Below are positions 1 through 9,390 of a DNA stretch of 64,000 nt, piece by piece. The translations under genes were made by a program, and so were the position numbers. Numbering within the stretch: the stretch's first letter is position 1; each line of letters begins with the position of its first letter. The stretch spans positions 1-64,000 of the forward strand of contig PWMW01000285.1 in assembly GCA_003559095.1 (NCBI GenBank), in the 5' to 3' direction. The DNA is from Clostridiales bacterium. Its GTDB lineage: Bacteria > Bacillota > Limnochordia > Darwinibacteriales > B1SED10-159. The notes below the pieces were generated by a model that was not told the origin of the DNA, made no database searches, and saw only the letters and a list, made by a program, of their open reading frames with translations.

Positions 1-36
1 GATCCCATTGCTGATCCCATTGCTGATCCCATTGGC
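1..36. repeat. 12-bp tandem repeat at window edge
   Basis: The unit GATCCCATTGCT occurs two and three-quarter times from the first base, so the array probably begins outside the window. It is not inside a gene I can support. Confidence 0.8.
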
Positions 37-217
37 TGTTCGGGCTCTGTCCTTGGCATCTACACCCAGACTGCCTGCTAGCTGTTAGGCATGACCCGCA
101 GCGAAGGCCTCTCGCACAGGCTCGTCGCAAAGGCACCTCGCCGCTGGCATGCCGTCCAAGCAAGGCGTATTTCGCCTCTACTCCTCAGCGCACCCAATCG
201 CCAACGGGATGTCCCCG

Positions 218-271
218 ATCCGTCCGTCGCTCTCTATCCGTCCGTCGCTCTCTATCCGTCCTTCATTCTGT
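218..271. repeat. 18-bp tandem repeat, three copies
   Basis: Two perfect copies of ATCCGTCCGTCGCTCTCT (218-235 and 236-253) are followed by a diverged third. The array lies just past the 3' end of the methyltransferase gene that stops at 299. No credible gene was found in the first 298 bases. Confidence 0.85.
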
Positions 272-298
272 CTGTGCGTCTATCAGAGCATCCGTGCG

Positions 299-949
299 TC
301 AATCCAGATATTCATGGGAAATGACGCCGCCCAAGGGCTCGGGTTTGCGAGCTACCAAAAGGCCCTCAGCCCCAGGAACATACAGAGTTTCCAAAGCCGT
401 GCACCCGGCCAAACGCTGCACGAAGGCATCATTGGCTGGGGCCCAGTTCCCGCTGCCCATCCAGTCCTCGGCGGTCTGGGGCCGAAACGCTGCTACGAAA
501 CCGCCGACGCGCAGCACCCGCAGACAATGATCCAGCTGGTTTTCCAGGACACAGCGATGCGAGTTCTGCACAATGCAGTCAAAACTATCCGGCAGCCGCT
601 GGGCCAGGAGGGCATCCACTTCACCGACCCCCTGCTGGATGGCATCATCTGCATCCAAAGACTCCCAGCGCTGGCGAGCATCGGCTGCCGTCTTCTGCGA
701 TGGATCCACAGAAAACACCCAACCTCCGCTGGCTTTGACCTCCTGCGCCATGACAGCCGTCAGGTAGCCACTGCCTGTACCAATCTCGAGGATGCGTTTG
801 GCACCCGACACGAACAGCAGCAGCCGCAGCCATTGGCCAGCCTGAAGTAGCTGGTGGGCCGAGCTGTCACTAGCGCTCACAAAGGGATCCAAAGGGATTT
901 GCACACTCTGGGGATACACCATCCCCTCCGGCCTGACGTTCCATGTCAT
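299..949 (-). CDS. Class I SAM-dependent methyltransferase, PCMT-like
   Basis: The 216-residue protein has a Rossmann methyltransferase motif I (ILEIGTGSGYLTAVMA, about residues 53-68), the SAM-binding glycine loop. The arrangement around it, with an upstream segment ending in a hydrophobic helix and 'FSVDPS' as the motif II acidic strand, resembles protein-L-isoaspartate O-methyltransferases, which repair isoaspartyl residues in aged proteins. The diagnostic PCMT substrate region is not obvious, so another O-methyltransferase is possible. ATG at 949 is chosen because GGAGG lies 9 nt upstream; an in-frame GTG at 970 sits on the wrong side of that site. It is the last gene of a minus-strand run, 66 nt after the protease-barrel gene. 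Confidence 0.7.
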   Translation of the reverse strand: MTWNVRPEGMVYPQSVQIPLDPFVSASDSSAHQLLQAGQWLRLLLFVSGAKRILEIGTGSGYLTAVMAQEVKASGGWVFSVDPSQKTAADARQRWESLDADDAIQQGVGEVDALLAQRLPDSFDCIVQNSHRCVLENQLDHCLRVLRVGGFVAAFRPQTAEDWMGSGNWAPANDAFVQRLAGCTALETLYVPGAEGLLVARKPEPLGGVISHEYLD

Positions 950-1015
950 TGCAACCAACCTCCCGTGCACACTGCCGCCAACCGGCCAGCAGTACGTTCC
1001 AAGGTTCTTTCCACG

Positions 1016-3736
1016 CTAGAATCCGAACGACGTGCCCAGCCGCCAAAGCTGCTCTTCGCCGTTCAGCCGCCGCCCGTAACGCAGACTAACTTCCAGCCCC
1101 AAGGGCGTGGCTGCGCCCAATTCCAAGGCCCCTCCCAGAAGCGACTCACCTTCCGTATCCGTTCGCAGCCACTGACCGTGCACGCCCGCGAACAGCATGG
1201 ATCCAAAATACTGCCGCAGCTCCACATGGGCTTTCCCGAACTGGGCGGCTCGCATCGATTCGGGTCGAAACAATGGCGGCTCTAGAGTCCAGTATAGCAC
1301 AGACGGAGCGGTTCGCGAAAGCCACCCGCCAGCTGCAGCAACCTGCACGGACGTCGATGATCCAAGCTTCCAAGAGCGCACCCCATGGACAGCGGCCAAA
1401 GGCAGCAACTGTCCGCCATCGCCGGCCCGGGCGATGCCGGCCTCCACAGTCAACGAAGTGCCCGGCGCATACCACTGTGCTGTACCTTTCATGGCCACAG
1501 CACTCTGCCAGGCGGCGGTATCGCTCTCACGATACTGCATCCATTGCAGATCAGTTCCTACCTGCAGATAGGGCCGAATATGCTGACGCAAGCGCCCTCG
1601 CAGCCAACGCTGACTGCCGCCCCATTCTTCATGGGGGATAAACCCCAGTTCTACGTTTTGCCACAGTGCTGCCCGCCCGGGCATGGTCAGAGCTACTGAA
1701 CGCACAGACGGCGGCCGGATCCCCCAACGGGCCGACACAACACTCAAGGGACCGAAGGGCCGCGCCACATCCAGACGCAGACGCCCCTGCGTTAACTCCT
1801 CCGTTAGAAGGGCTGCCGTGCGAGGCGGCCATAGTACCAACGGCTGCCCGGGAAGAATCTGAACTACAACCTGCACGCCAGCCTCCAAAGGGCGGACACT
1901 AACGGAAACGTGCTGGTACGACCAGAACATCTGCAGCTGTTGTTCAAGGGTAAGCAGGTCTTTCTGGGTTACCTTCGCACCCAGATTCTGACGTACCAGT
2001 GGCTCAATCAGTGCGGCGCTGTGGCTGTCCAGACCAAACACCGCCACCGCCTCCACATGCCAGGGCTCCGGGCCCCACGACTGCACTCCCGGCAGCTGTC
2101 GTGGCAGGCCATAGCGTGAATGATCGGCATACAATGTTCCCAGTTCACCGACCCATCCCAGCAGGGAGGGGCTGCTGCCCGACGCCTGAGGAAGCGCATC
2201 CTCCGCAATGGCATCCAACACGGCCTGCAGCATGCTGTCAGGTATGGCGATGGATTGGGCTGCCGGGCCATAAAGATCCGCTGGGGCATATTCCAACCAA
2301 AGATCCGGCTGCGTCGGGCGCTGTTCGTTGATATCCCCGGTGCTGTTCATGCCCATCACCACTGGCATGCGCACCATCAAGTGACTGTATGGGAGCACAA
2401 AGTATACCGGATCGAAGCCAATGCCGTCGCCACCGCTGGTTGTGCCGGCCACGACAGCCCAGCCTGTTTCCTTGGCAAACACCGCTAAGTTTTCCGCAGC
2501 GGAAAAGACGTCATCATCCACTAACAGGACAATCTGCCCGGCAAAACCCACAGGGTCTTGGGGCCATGCCCACGACGGGAAGATCCGAGGCTCGCTGAAA
2601 TCTTCGCTGAACAACTCGGGAGCCCTCTGGGCCCACTGGGGATAGTGCTGCCGGCCCACAGCCAGCAGGTCATAACCCGGCCCCAACCGATCTCGCACAT
2701 AGTGTTCGACGACACCACCCTGGCGAAAGGTCACAAAGTTAGTGACAAAAAGCGGCCCCGGGATCAACGCTCCCACCAGATGTCTGCGCCAATAGGTAGT
2801 GGTACCACCGCCATTGCCGCGAATATCTACGATGAGGTGGGACGCCTCCGCAGCGGCGGCCAGAAAGGCGCGCAGTTGCGGCGCATCATTGGCCAAATGG
2901 CGCGCGTTGAAAGAGCGGATACGAACGTAGGCTGTTGTATCCGACAACATGGTGGTCTGCAAATTCGGTAGTTCAGGGTCCGCCACTGCAGTATCCACCG
3001 TAGTGGGAACCGTTACCGTCACGGGCTCCCCGCCCAGGTACCCCTGGAGCTGAACCACGGTGGCGCCAGCAACAGGCAGCTGCCGTACGTACCAACGCTC
3101 ACGGACATAGTCCCAGCGCGACGTGCCGCGCCAGACAGCCTCCTGGACATAATCGTGTACGCAGCGTCCATCAATGCGCTCAATCTGCAACCCCAACGGC
3201 ACCTGAGCAGCTACTTCCGGATGCACCCAGACCACATGATAGGCGCCGTTTACATAACGGGTTTGAAAACTTGGCCAGCGGCCGTTCTGCAGCTGCTCTG
3301 CCCACCACTGATTGGACCGCACAACATCTTCATCCAACGGATGGCCGAATATCCGGCGGCTGTCGTAGCCGGAAGCATTGTCCAGCAGCTGTTGGGGAGC
3401 AATCACATTACTGTGTCCGTTATCCAGCGCCATCATCAAACGTTGAACAGCGCGGTAGAACTCGCCGGGAGTGGCCGCGTGGACAGCGTCTCCCCGCGGT
3501 TCCTCGGCCATGGCAGACCAGTCCTGACCGGTCAGTCTTTCCTTCACATGGAAAAACGGGTAGTTGGCTTCTATGAAGGCGGAAAGCACATCAAAGTCCC
3601 GGCGGCGCTGTTCCTCTGTGAGCTGCCACGCCGCTGCTGCCTGCTGCCAACATACCAGCACCAGCAAGCCAAACACTATGCCAGGCAGCACGATTCTCCG
3701 CACAAGCAATCTGGAACTCCGCTCTCCCGCCTCCAT
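1016..3736 (-). CDS. S41 peptidase fused to POTRA-like domain and outer-membrane barrel
   Basis: This 906-residue protein starts with a signal peptide (positive RSSRLLVRR, then a hydrophobic stretch ending AAAAW). Residues about 40-485 form an S41 (tail-specific/C-terminal processing) peptidase: 'VDIRGNGGGTTTYW' at about 303 and the nucleophile region 'VFSAAENLAVFAKETGW' with Ser at about 412. Residues about 560-630 look like a POTRA unit (beta-alpha-alpha-beta-beta). From 655 to the end there are alternating amphipathic strands, closing on '...GTSFGF' with a C-terminal Phe, the classic outer-membrane barrel ending. The likely topology is a periplasmic or surface protease tethered by its own barrel. 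ATG 3736 is preferred, 10 nt after the upstream stop, although an in-frame ATG at 3805 overlaps the upstream gene. No strong ribosome site is visible. Confidence 0.75.
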   Translation of the reverse strand: MEAGERSSRLLVRRIVLPGIVFGLLVLVCWQQAAAAWQLTEEQRRRDFDVLSAFIEANYPFFHVKERLTGQDWSAMAEEPRGDAVHAATPGEFYRAVQRLMMALDNGHSNVIAPQQLLDNASGYDSRRIFGHPLDEDVVRSNQWWAEQLQNGRWPSFQTRYVNGAYHVVWVHPEVAAQVPLGLQIERIDGRCVHDYVQEAVWRGTSRWDYVRERWYVRQLPVAGATVVQLQGYLGGEPVTVTVPTTVDTAVADPELPNLQTTMLSDTTAYVRIRSFNARHLANDAPQLRAFLAAAAEASHLIVDIRGNGGGTTTYWRRHLVGALIPGPLFVTNFVTFRQGGVVEHYVRDRLGPGYDLLAVGRQHYPQWAQRAPELFSEDFSEPRIFPSWAWPQDPVGFAGQIVLLVDDDVFSAAENLAVFAKETGWAVVAGTTSGGDGIGFDPVYFVLPYSHLMVRMPVVMGMNSTGDINEQRPTQPDLWLEYAPADLYGPAAQSIAIPDSMLQAVLDAIAEDALPQASGSSPSLLGWVGELGTLYADHSRYGLPRQLPGVQSWGPEPWHVEAVAVFGLDSHSAALIEPLVRQNLGAKVTQKDLLTLEQQLQMFWSYQHVSVSVRPLEAGVQVVVQILPGQPLVLWPPRTAALLTEELTQGRLRLDVARPFGPLSVVSARWGIRPPSVRSVALTMPGRAALWQNVELGFIPHEEWGGSQRWLRGRLRQHIRPYLQVGTDLQWMQYRESDTAAWQSAVAMKGTAQWYAPGTSLTVEAGIARAGDGGQLLPLAAVHGVRSWKLGSSTSVQVAAAGGWLSRTAPSVLYWTLEPPLFRPESMRAAQFGKAHVELRQYFGSMLFAGVHGQWLRTDTEGESLLGGALELGAATPLGLEVSLRYGRRLNGEEQLWRLGTSFGF

Positions 3737-3746
3737 GTCTCTGGGC

Positions 3747-5063
3747 TTACACACGGCGAGCCGCCTGCTGAATAGGATCCCAAACCCCATTGAATGGTGG
3801 AGCATAGGATAAGTCCAAATGGAGCAGATCTGGAACGGTCATACCGTGAAAGAGGGCCGTGGCCAGAACATCAATGCGCTTATCCGCTCCCGGGCCGATC
3901 AGCTGCCCGCCCAACAGTTCCTTAGACTCTTGATCATAAAGGAGTTTCACATGCAGCGCCCCAGCGTCGGGCATGTACCCAGCTTTGTCCCGTGCCTTGA
4001 TCATTACGGAATCCACCTGGCGCTGGGAGCTATGCGCCTCGGCGCTGCTGAGCCCGGTGCGGGCTAAGGTCAGGCCGAAGAACCGCATAACCCCTGTGCC
4101 CACAATGCCGGCGAAATGCCGCTGCTGACCGCTGATGATTTGACCCGCCAGGGCACCCTGCTTGTTGGCCGTCGTCCCCAAAGGCACATAGTCTTGGGTG
4201 CCTTTGATGCGGTGGTATTGGGTGGCACAGTCACCGGCGGCGAAGATGTCTGCCTGCGAGGTACGCAGTTGGTTGTCCACTAATATAGCTCCGGACTCGT
4301 GCTTCGCCAGTCCATCGACCCACTGGGTATTGGGCTCCACCCCCACGGCAACTAACACCAGCTGCGCTGGGTAGCTTCCTTTGTCCGTATGAACGGTGCT
4401 GACCCTTCCCGACCCTTTCAAACGCTGCACCTGTTCGTTCAGGTGCACCTGTACTCCGTGGTTTTGGGCTTCCTCAAGAATCAAAGCGGCCATGTCTTCA
4501 TCGAAGTTCGCCCCCAGTTTGCCGCTGCGGTGCAGCAGACGCACGGACTTGCCGATATGGCGCAAGGCCTCGACTGCCTCTAATCCCACATAGCCACCGC
4601 CGATAACCACTACATCGTCTACCTGGGCCATCATCGCTTTGATGGCCAGGGCATCGGGTATAGCCTTCAGAACATGCACTCCTGCGAGATCCACGCCAGG
4701 CCAGGCAGGCTTACGAGCTCTTGCACCCATGGCCAACAGCAGTTTATCATAGGACTCGTGCAGCTGCCGGCCGGACTCTAGATCCGCAACCACAACCGTC
4801 TTCCCAGCCGTATCCAAAGCTTGGGCCTGCTGACGCACCCGGGCATCAATACCATACTTCTCGCGAAATGTGGCTCGGGGACGGGCCACTAAGTCAGCAG
4901 CGTCCTCCACTTCACCACTGATCAAATAGGGCAGCCCACATTGGGCATAGGAATAATACTCCCCCTGTTCAATAACGGTGATCTCCGCCTGTTTCTGAGC
5001 ACGCACGATCTGCATGGCAGCGCTCATCCCCGCTGCATCACCACCGATAATGAGATACTTCAT
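3747..5063 (-). CDS. CoA-disulfide reductase / NADH oxidase-type flavoprotein
   Basis: The 438-residue protein is a pyridine nucleotide-disulfide oxidoreductase. The N-terminal FAD motif is IIGGDAAGMSAA, and the NAD motif VVIGGGYVGLEAVE lies mid-chain. A single active cysteine, Cys42, sits in SYAQCGLPYLISGEV, which is the CoADR/NADH oxidase signature; 'FAAGDCA' is the second FAD motif. Such enzymes reduce CoA disulfide, polysulfide or oxygen in the cytoplasm. The C-terminal dimerisation domain ends at residue 438, so no rhodanese domain is fused. ATG 5063 follows GAGGAG by 7 nt; the longer frame to 5144 lies inside the upstream gene. Peroxide or disulfide handling fits an anaerobe and the selenoperoxiredoxin elsewhere in the window. 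Confidence 0.88.
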   Translation of the reverse strand: MKYLIIGGDAAGMSAAMQIVRAQKQAEITVIEQGEYYSYAQCGLPYLISGEVEDAADLVARPRATFREKYGIDARVRQQAQALDTAGKTVVVADLESGRQLHESYDKLLLAMGARARKPAWPGVDLAGVHVLKAIPDALAIKAMMAQVDDVVVIGGGYVGLEAVEALRHIGKSVRLLHRSGKLGANFDEDMAALILEEAQNHGVQVHLNEQVQRLKGSGRVSTVHTDKGSYPAQLVLVAVGVEPNTQWVDGLAKHESGAILVDNQLRTSQADIFAAGDCATQYHRIKGTQDYVPLGTTANKQGALAGQIISGQQRHFAGIVGTGVMRFFGLTLARTGLSSAEAHSSQRQVDSVMIKARDKAGYMPDAGALHVKLLYDQESKELLGGQLIGPGADKRIDVLATALFHGMTVPDLLHLDLSYAPPFNGVWDPIQQAARRV

Positions 5064-5067
5064 ACTA

Positions 5068-5469
5068 TCACTCCTCAACGGCCCCTCGCCGCAATCCCTG
5101 CCATTCCACCACCGCTGTGCAGCGGCAGTTATCCCCTTCCACAACCAGACACCAATCCCCAGCTTGGGGCTTCAGATGAAAAATTTCCGTGAGGCTGGCT
5201 GGACCCCACAGTTCAACGTCGACAGCAGCAGCACCCTCGGGATCCCAAAGAGTTAAGGAAAAGTGCCCCTCGCGCAGCGCGATGTCTAAAGTCAGCGAAA
5301 TCTGTTGGCTGCCCACGGCTGGCACCAGGGTAGTGTCCTCGCGCAAGGTCACTGGCTCGTCCCAAACATATACAGTCCTCCCCGTGGACCCCAAAAAAGC
5401 CGTTCCGCTTGCCCACACGGCCACAACAATCATGCCGACGAACAGCAATACTGTCTTGTTCACATTCAT
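5068..5469 (-). CDS. Small exported protein, unknown function
   Basis: I do not recognise this 133-residue protein. It begins MNVNKTVLLFVGMIVVAVWASGTAF, a signal peptide or single N-terminal membrane anchor, followed by about 105 residues rich in alternating hydrophobic strands (for example ISLTLDIAL, HFSLTLWDP, DWCLVVEG) that suggest a beta-sandwich. Two cysteines in 'GDNCRC' and one in 'GDWCLV' could form a disulfide outside the cytoplasm. ATG 5469 has GGAGG 8 nt upstream; the longer frame to 5568 lacks one. The stop lies 4 nt before the start of the flavoprotein gene, so the two are translationally linked. Confidence 0.7.
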   Translation of the reverse strand: MNVNKTVLLFVGMIVVAVWASGTAFLGSTGRTVYVWDEPVTLREDTTLVPAVGSQQISLTLDIALREGHFSLTLWDPEGAAAVDVELWGPASLTEIFHLKPQAGDWCLVVEGDNCRCTAVVEWQGLRRGAVEE

Positions 5470-5583
5470 CGTCCAAACCTCCGCTGGTATGCCCTCGCTA
5501 ACATATTTCACCTGCGGCCTTGAACTCCTGTCGCTTTGCTGGCATTCTCCAGAACTTTCGTTCGACAAAAACCGTGATTCCTG

Positions 5584-6135
5584 TTACGGAGTCCCGCTCT
5601 GCCGGGCTAAGTATTCATCGCGCAGCAGTCCGTAACAAACCTCATCTTGATAATCCCCATCACGATACCATTTGCCCCTGCGAGTTCCTTCATTAACAAA
5701 GCCCACGGCTTCGTACGCACGCTGTCCAGCAATGTTGTTATGCCAGCACACCAGTTCAATGCGATGCAGCCGCAGCTGTTCAAAGCCAAACCGCAGGAAC
5801 AAGTGGAGTGCCTCGCGGCCAAAACCCAAACCCCGGTGGGACTCATCACCGATGACCATACCCAGTTCGCCCCAGCCGTTCTTCTGATCCATTTTGACAA
5901 AGTCAATCTGGCCAATGTATTCTTGGGTTTCCTTGTGGGCAATGACAAAGCCGTTCCACTTGCTGCTCATGGCCATCTCCAAAAATTCGCGACTCTGCTT
6001 TTCCGACTGCGGGTAGAGAAAGATGTCCGACAGATGCTGCACGGTCGTCGGGTCGTTCACCCAACGCCGGATCGAGCTGAGATCACTTTCGCGGTACTCC
6101 CGGAGAACAATGCGCTTCCCGTTGAGCCTTGGCAT
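5584..6135 (-). CDS. GNAT N-acetyltransferase, RimJ/RimL type
   Basis: The 183-residue protein carries the GNAT fold of the RimJ/RimL group: 'VLREYRESDLSSIRRWVNDP' at the start, the acetyl-CoA loop 'RGLGFGREAL' near residue 100, and 'RIELVCWHNNIAGQRAYEAVGFVNEGTRRG' as the conserved strand 5/helix region. Relatives acetylate N-terminal amines of ribosomal proteins or small amines; the substrate here is unknown. ATG 6135 has GGAGGTGG upstream at normal spacing. It heads the minus-strand run that continues into the exported protein and flavoprotein, but the 114-nt gap to the next gene makes cotranscription uncertain. Confidence 0.85.
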   Translation of the reverse strand: MPRLNGKRIVLREYRESDLSSIRRWVNDPTTVQHLSDIFLYPQSEKQSREFLEMAMSSKWNGFVIAHKETQEYIGQIDFVKMDQKNGWGELGMVIGDESHRGLGFGREALHLFLRFGFEQLRLHRIELVCWHNNIAGQRAYEAVGFVNEGTRRGKWYRDGDYQDEVCYGLLRDEYLARQSGTP

Positions 6136-6482
6136 AAAAACCCACCTCCATACATGGTCTCGAACCGTGATGATAAACTGCCCTGGCGAGCCCGTAACAT
6201 ACGATTCAGCATCTCCCTAGCTGCGATTTCACCGAGGCGTTCGGCCTGTTCTTACTCCGCGTTCCGGGAAAATCACGCCGATCTTAGGCGTTGGTTTGTG
6301 TTTCGCCATGGCTGAAGAAAGTCCTTCCTGAGCATAACAGTGCCAAAGGGAGGGTTCCACAGCTGTCGCTATGCATAAAATATTAGTTTCCAAATTCACT
6401 AACGCAGAATGAAGGGAGTTTTCGTTTGGGTGTCGAAGTAATCCCGGAAAAGCGATGAACCAGTGTTCAGGAAGGACGTGCA
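6136..6482. other. Divergent intergenic region, 347 bp
   Basis: This gap lies between a minus-strand GNAT and a plus-strand MFS gene, so it must hold promoters for both. An A+T-rich patch near 6373-6385 (CATAAAATATT) could be a -10 region, but no convincing -35 partner at 16-18 bp was found. No ORF with a ribosome site is present. Confidence 0.5.
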
Positions 6483-7703
6483 GTGACCGTGCAGATCAAA
6501 CAAGCATTACGGCAGATGGGCCCGAATCTGATCCTGTTTTCCTTGGCAGTGGCAGCTCTGGGCCTAACCTCAGGTATTCATGAAACAAGCTTCAACAATT
6601 ATCTTTATGACACGTTTGAAATTGGCGCCAGCGCCCGGGGCATACTGGAATTTCCTCGGGAGCTGCCGGGTCTGCTGGCGGCGGTTCTGGCTGGAGCCTT
6701 GATTGCCTTCGGGTTAGTGCGGGCCGCCATCTGGTCCATGGTCTTTTTGGCCGCAGGACTGTTCGGTCTTGGCTTTTTGTCGGTGTCGTTTCCGGTGATG
6801 GTGGTGTGGATGGTCATCTGGAGCATCGGCAACCATGTATTCATGCCGTTAGAGGGCTCTATTGCTGTCAGTTTGGCCGGCGAGCGCAAAGTAGGCCAGG
6901 TCTTGGGCCAGTTGGGTTCCATTCGTTTGGCCGCTACCTTAGTGGGCGCAGCGGTCATTTGGGTAGGCATGGGCAACTTCCTTGTGGATAATTTGACCTA
7001 CCAGCATACATACCTAATCGCTGCCCTCGTAGCAGCGGTGGGCGTAATCATCCTGCTGCGGATTCCCAACGTGCGGCCCAGCGAAAAACGGCAGAACCGC
7101 ATTGTTTGGAAAAAGCAGTATTGGGTTTTTTACGTTCTCTGTCTCCTGTGGGGTGTTCGCAAGCAGATCTTCATTACCTTTGCCCTCTGGCAGCTGGTAC
7201 AGACCTTTGGGCAGCCTGCGTCGGTGATCGCTGGGCTTTGGATCATTACCAGTTTGATCGGTGTGTTTTTCCGGCCCTATCTGGGCAAGCTTTCCGATAC
7301 CTTCGGGGAACGTGCTATTTTGCTGGCCGAGGTGCCCATCACCATGCTCATCTTCACAGGCTACGCTCTGGCACCCAGCCTGGGCGTGGATGGTGTAGGT
7401 CTGTACTTCATGTACAGCTGCTATGTGCTGGATTCGGTAATGACGGCCACGCCGCTGGTTCGTACCAGCTACGTCAGCAAGATTCTCAACAACAAGAATG
7501 ATCTGGCACCCACGCTGGCCATGGGCGTCAGCTTGGATCACATCACCGCCATGATTATGCCAGCCATCGGCGGTTTTGTTTGGGCCATGTTCGGTGCTCA
7601 CTTCCTTTTCCTCGGCGCTGCCGCCTTTTTGCTGCTCCATGCCTGGACGGCCTGGCGGGCCACTATTCCTAGAACACCCCAGAGCCAAGAAGCTGCAGCT
7701 TAA
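6483..7703 (+). CDS. MFS transporter
   Basis: The 406-residue protein has about twelve hydrophobic segments in two sets of six separated by a charged central loop (RNVRPSEKRQNRIVWKKQ region, about residue 200), the layout of major facilitator transporters in the inner membrane. The loop after helix 2 and the 'GKLSDTFGERAILLAEV' stretch after helix 8 match the conserved MFS loop positions. The substrate cannot be told from sequence. GTG 6483 is used because AGGAAGG lies about 9 nt upstream. It is followed by a strong terminator at 7728, so it appears to be a single-gene transcript. Confidence 0.88.
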   Translation: MTVQIKQALRQMGPNLILFSLAVAALGLTSGIHETSFNNYLYDTFEIGASARGILEFPRELPGLLAAVLAGALIAFGLVRAAIWSMVFLAAGLFGLGFLSVSFPVMVVWMVIWSIGNHVFMPLEGSIAVSLAGERKVGQVLGQLGSIRLAATLVGAAVIWVGMGNFLVDNLTYQHTYLIAALVAAVGVIILLRIPNVRPSEKRQNRIVWKKQYWVFYVLCLLWGVRKQIFITFALWQLVQTFGQPASVIAGLWIITSLIGVFFRPYLGKLSDTFGERAILLAEVPITMLIFTGYALAPSLGVDGVGLYFMYSCYVLDSVMTATPLVRTSYVSKILNNKNDLAPTLAMGVSLDHITAMIMPAIGGFVWAMFGAHFLFLGAAAFLLLHAWTAWRATIPRTPQSQEAAA

Positions 7704-7727
7704 TGGTTCGCTGCAGGCTATGCTTCC

Positions 7728-7762
7728 AACGCTCCTGTCCAACGTGGACGGGAGCGTTTTTG
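7728..7762 (+). terminator. Rho-independent terminator after MFS gene
   Basis: A stem AACGCTCC...GGGAGCGTT is extended by an inner GTCC/GGAC pair and followed by a T run. It lies 25 bp past the MFS stop codon. Confidence 0.9.
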
Positions 7763-7824
7763 CCAGACCCTTCCACAAAGACAAAGGAATCTCTAAGCCC
7801 ATCCGGGAATACTCATAACAAAGC

Positions 7825-7854
7825 CGGCCTGCTGAGGCCCCTTGAGGCAGGCCG
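7825..7854 (+). promoter_or_regulatory. Leader hairpin before lipoprotein gene
   Basis: A perfect 8-bp inverted repeat (CGGCCTGC / GCAGGCCG, 14-nt loop) ends 11 nt before the ribosome site of the lipoprotein gene. It has no T tract, so it is more likely a leader structure or operator than a terminator. Confidence 0.4.
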
Positions 7855-7879
7855 CAGCCTAACTTAGGAGGGATAGATT

Positions 7880-9379
7880 TTGGCCTTGCATAGAAAGATG
7901 CTGTTTTTGTTGTTTTTGGCTAGTGCCGTCATGATGGCTGGCTGCCTGGGCGGTTGGAGCCAGACATCCTGGCAGGTTCCTTTGGCCATACGCCTACTGG
8001 ATGAAACCATCACCATGGAGGATATCCTAGGTGACCTAGCCGCAGACGGCTTGGTATTCCCCGATGGTGAGCCGGTGGCTCTAGACGTCACGGAGACCTT
8101 CCACATCGAACCCGACATCCACCTGGATATACCGGATTTCGCAGCCTCTGGCTCCTATCCTGAGCTGGTGCCATCGGCAGCTTTTGAGGCGCAGGGCGCT
8201 GCGTATGCAGTGACCATCGAGGTACCATTGGCGGATCTGTTCGCGGTGGACGGCTTTGACGTCCACGGTGCGACCATGGCAGCAGCCCGGCTCGACGTCA
8301 GGGTGGAGAGGGCCCAAGTTTACCTGGTAGAATCCAATGACCTGACGGTGATCGATGTGGTCCTCATCCAGGACCATGAGTCCCTATCGGTGTGGGATGC
8401 CAACGAGCAGCAGGTGATCCTTGATGGCATTACGGTCTATCCAGCTGATCGTTTGGCGTTTACAGTGGCCGCTGATGAGCCTGCTCCGGCGTTCTCTTGG
8501 CAAGTTACGGGCACTGGCTTCCAGGTCGCTGAGGCATGGGTTTCCTTTTCTGACGAAGTTATACTGGACCAAGACCCGATAGACCTGGGCTTAGTTGATT
8601 CGGAACGGATGCAGCAGCTGTTCGCTGCCATAACGGCTTTGGAGATTCAACTTGCGGTAGAGTTGACCAACACGACCGGTGCAACCATCAGCGGTTACGA
8701 TACGCTGGAACTGCATTTTCACGGCGAAGAAACACATACCCTGCCTATCAGCGACGGGTTCGTTGCGGAAGGACCGACAAGCACCGTCATCACCATCCCC
8801 AGCGACATTCTTTGGCCGTACATACAGCGGCTGCCGCAGACCATGGAGCTCATGGGCAGCCTCACCATCGGCGGTACAGAGCAACGGCTGCTGTTCACGG
8901 AGAACAGACTGGACGGAGCCGTAGAAGCAGTGGCATCCCTGGATCTGCAGATGCATTTCAGCGCCGATTTCGCCGCTGTGGAACCATTCTTCACCGACGC
9001 TGCTCGGATTGAAGCGGACCCCGACTCCGCAGCGGATATGGACGAACTAGGTGATTTGTCCCTCTGGGTAGAGGTCGCTAATGACCTGCCTGTAGGTGTT
9101 GAGGTGTTCTTGGAGTTAGCGACTGACAGCACGTTCCCCGAAGAAGATACCGATTACATTCCTTTGGGACGTATTCCCCCCGCCGGACTTTCGGATCCAC
9201 TGACCATAGCTGTGGATGAGCCTCTTAGGGACCTGCTGCGCAACGGCGGCTATCTCCGAGCTCGGCTGCTGGTGGAAGGCGCGGGCCACATGGTGGTCCG
9301 CGGTGATGATACTGTCCGCTTGCGGGCTTGGGTCGAAGCTCGTGTGAACGTGCGGTTCGACAACGGTGATGACAAATGA
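7880..9379 (+). CDS. Secreted lipoprotein, beta-rich, unknown function
   Basis: The 499-residue protein has a lipoprotein signal (MALHRKMLFLLFLASAVMMAGC, lipobox MAGC, lipidated Cys22). The mature part is acidic and made of repeated beta-strand modules; similar blocks such as 'ITIEVPLADLFAVDGFDVHGATM' and 'STVITIPSDILWPYIQRLP' suggest three or four related domains. I know no function for it. TTG 7880 is chosen because AGGAGGG ends 7 nt upstream; the ATG at 7898 is too far away. The stop overlaps the ATGA of the next gene, which encodes an outer-membrane barrel, so the two products probably work together in the envelope. Confidence 0.75.
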   Translation: MALHRKMLFLLFLASAVMMAGCLGGWSQTSWQVPLAIRLLDETITMEDILGDLAADGLVFPDGEPVALDVTETFHIEPDIHLDIPDFAASGSYPELVPSAAFEAQGAAYAVTIEVPLADLFAVDGFDVHGATMAAARLDVRVERAQVYLVESNDLTVIDVVLIQDHESLSVWDANEQQVILDGITVYPADRLAFTVAADEPAPAFSWQVTGTGFQVAEAWVSFSDEVILDQDPIDLGLVDSERMQQLFAAITALEIQLAVELTNTTGATISGYDTLELHFHGEETHTLPISDGFVAEGPTSTVITIPSDILWPYIQRLPQTMELMGSLTIGGTEQRLLFTENRLDGAVEAVASLDLQMHFSADFAAVEPFFTDAARIEADPDSAADMDELGDLSLWVEVANDLPVGVEVFLELATDSTFPEEDTDYIPLGRIPPAGLSDPLTIAVDEPLRDLLRNGGYLRARLLVEGAGHMVVRGDDTVRLRAWVEARVNVRFDNGDDK

Positions 9380-9390
9380 GGAGGGTTACC

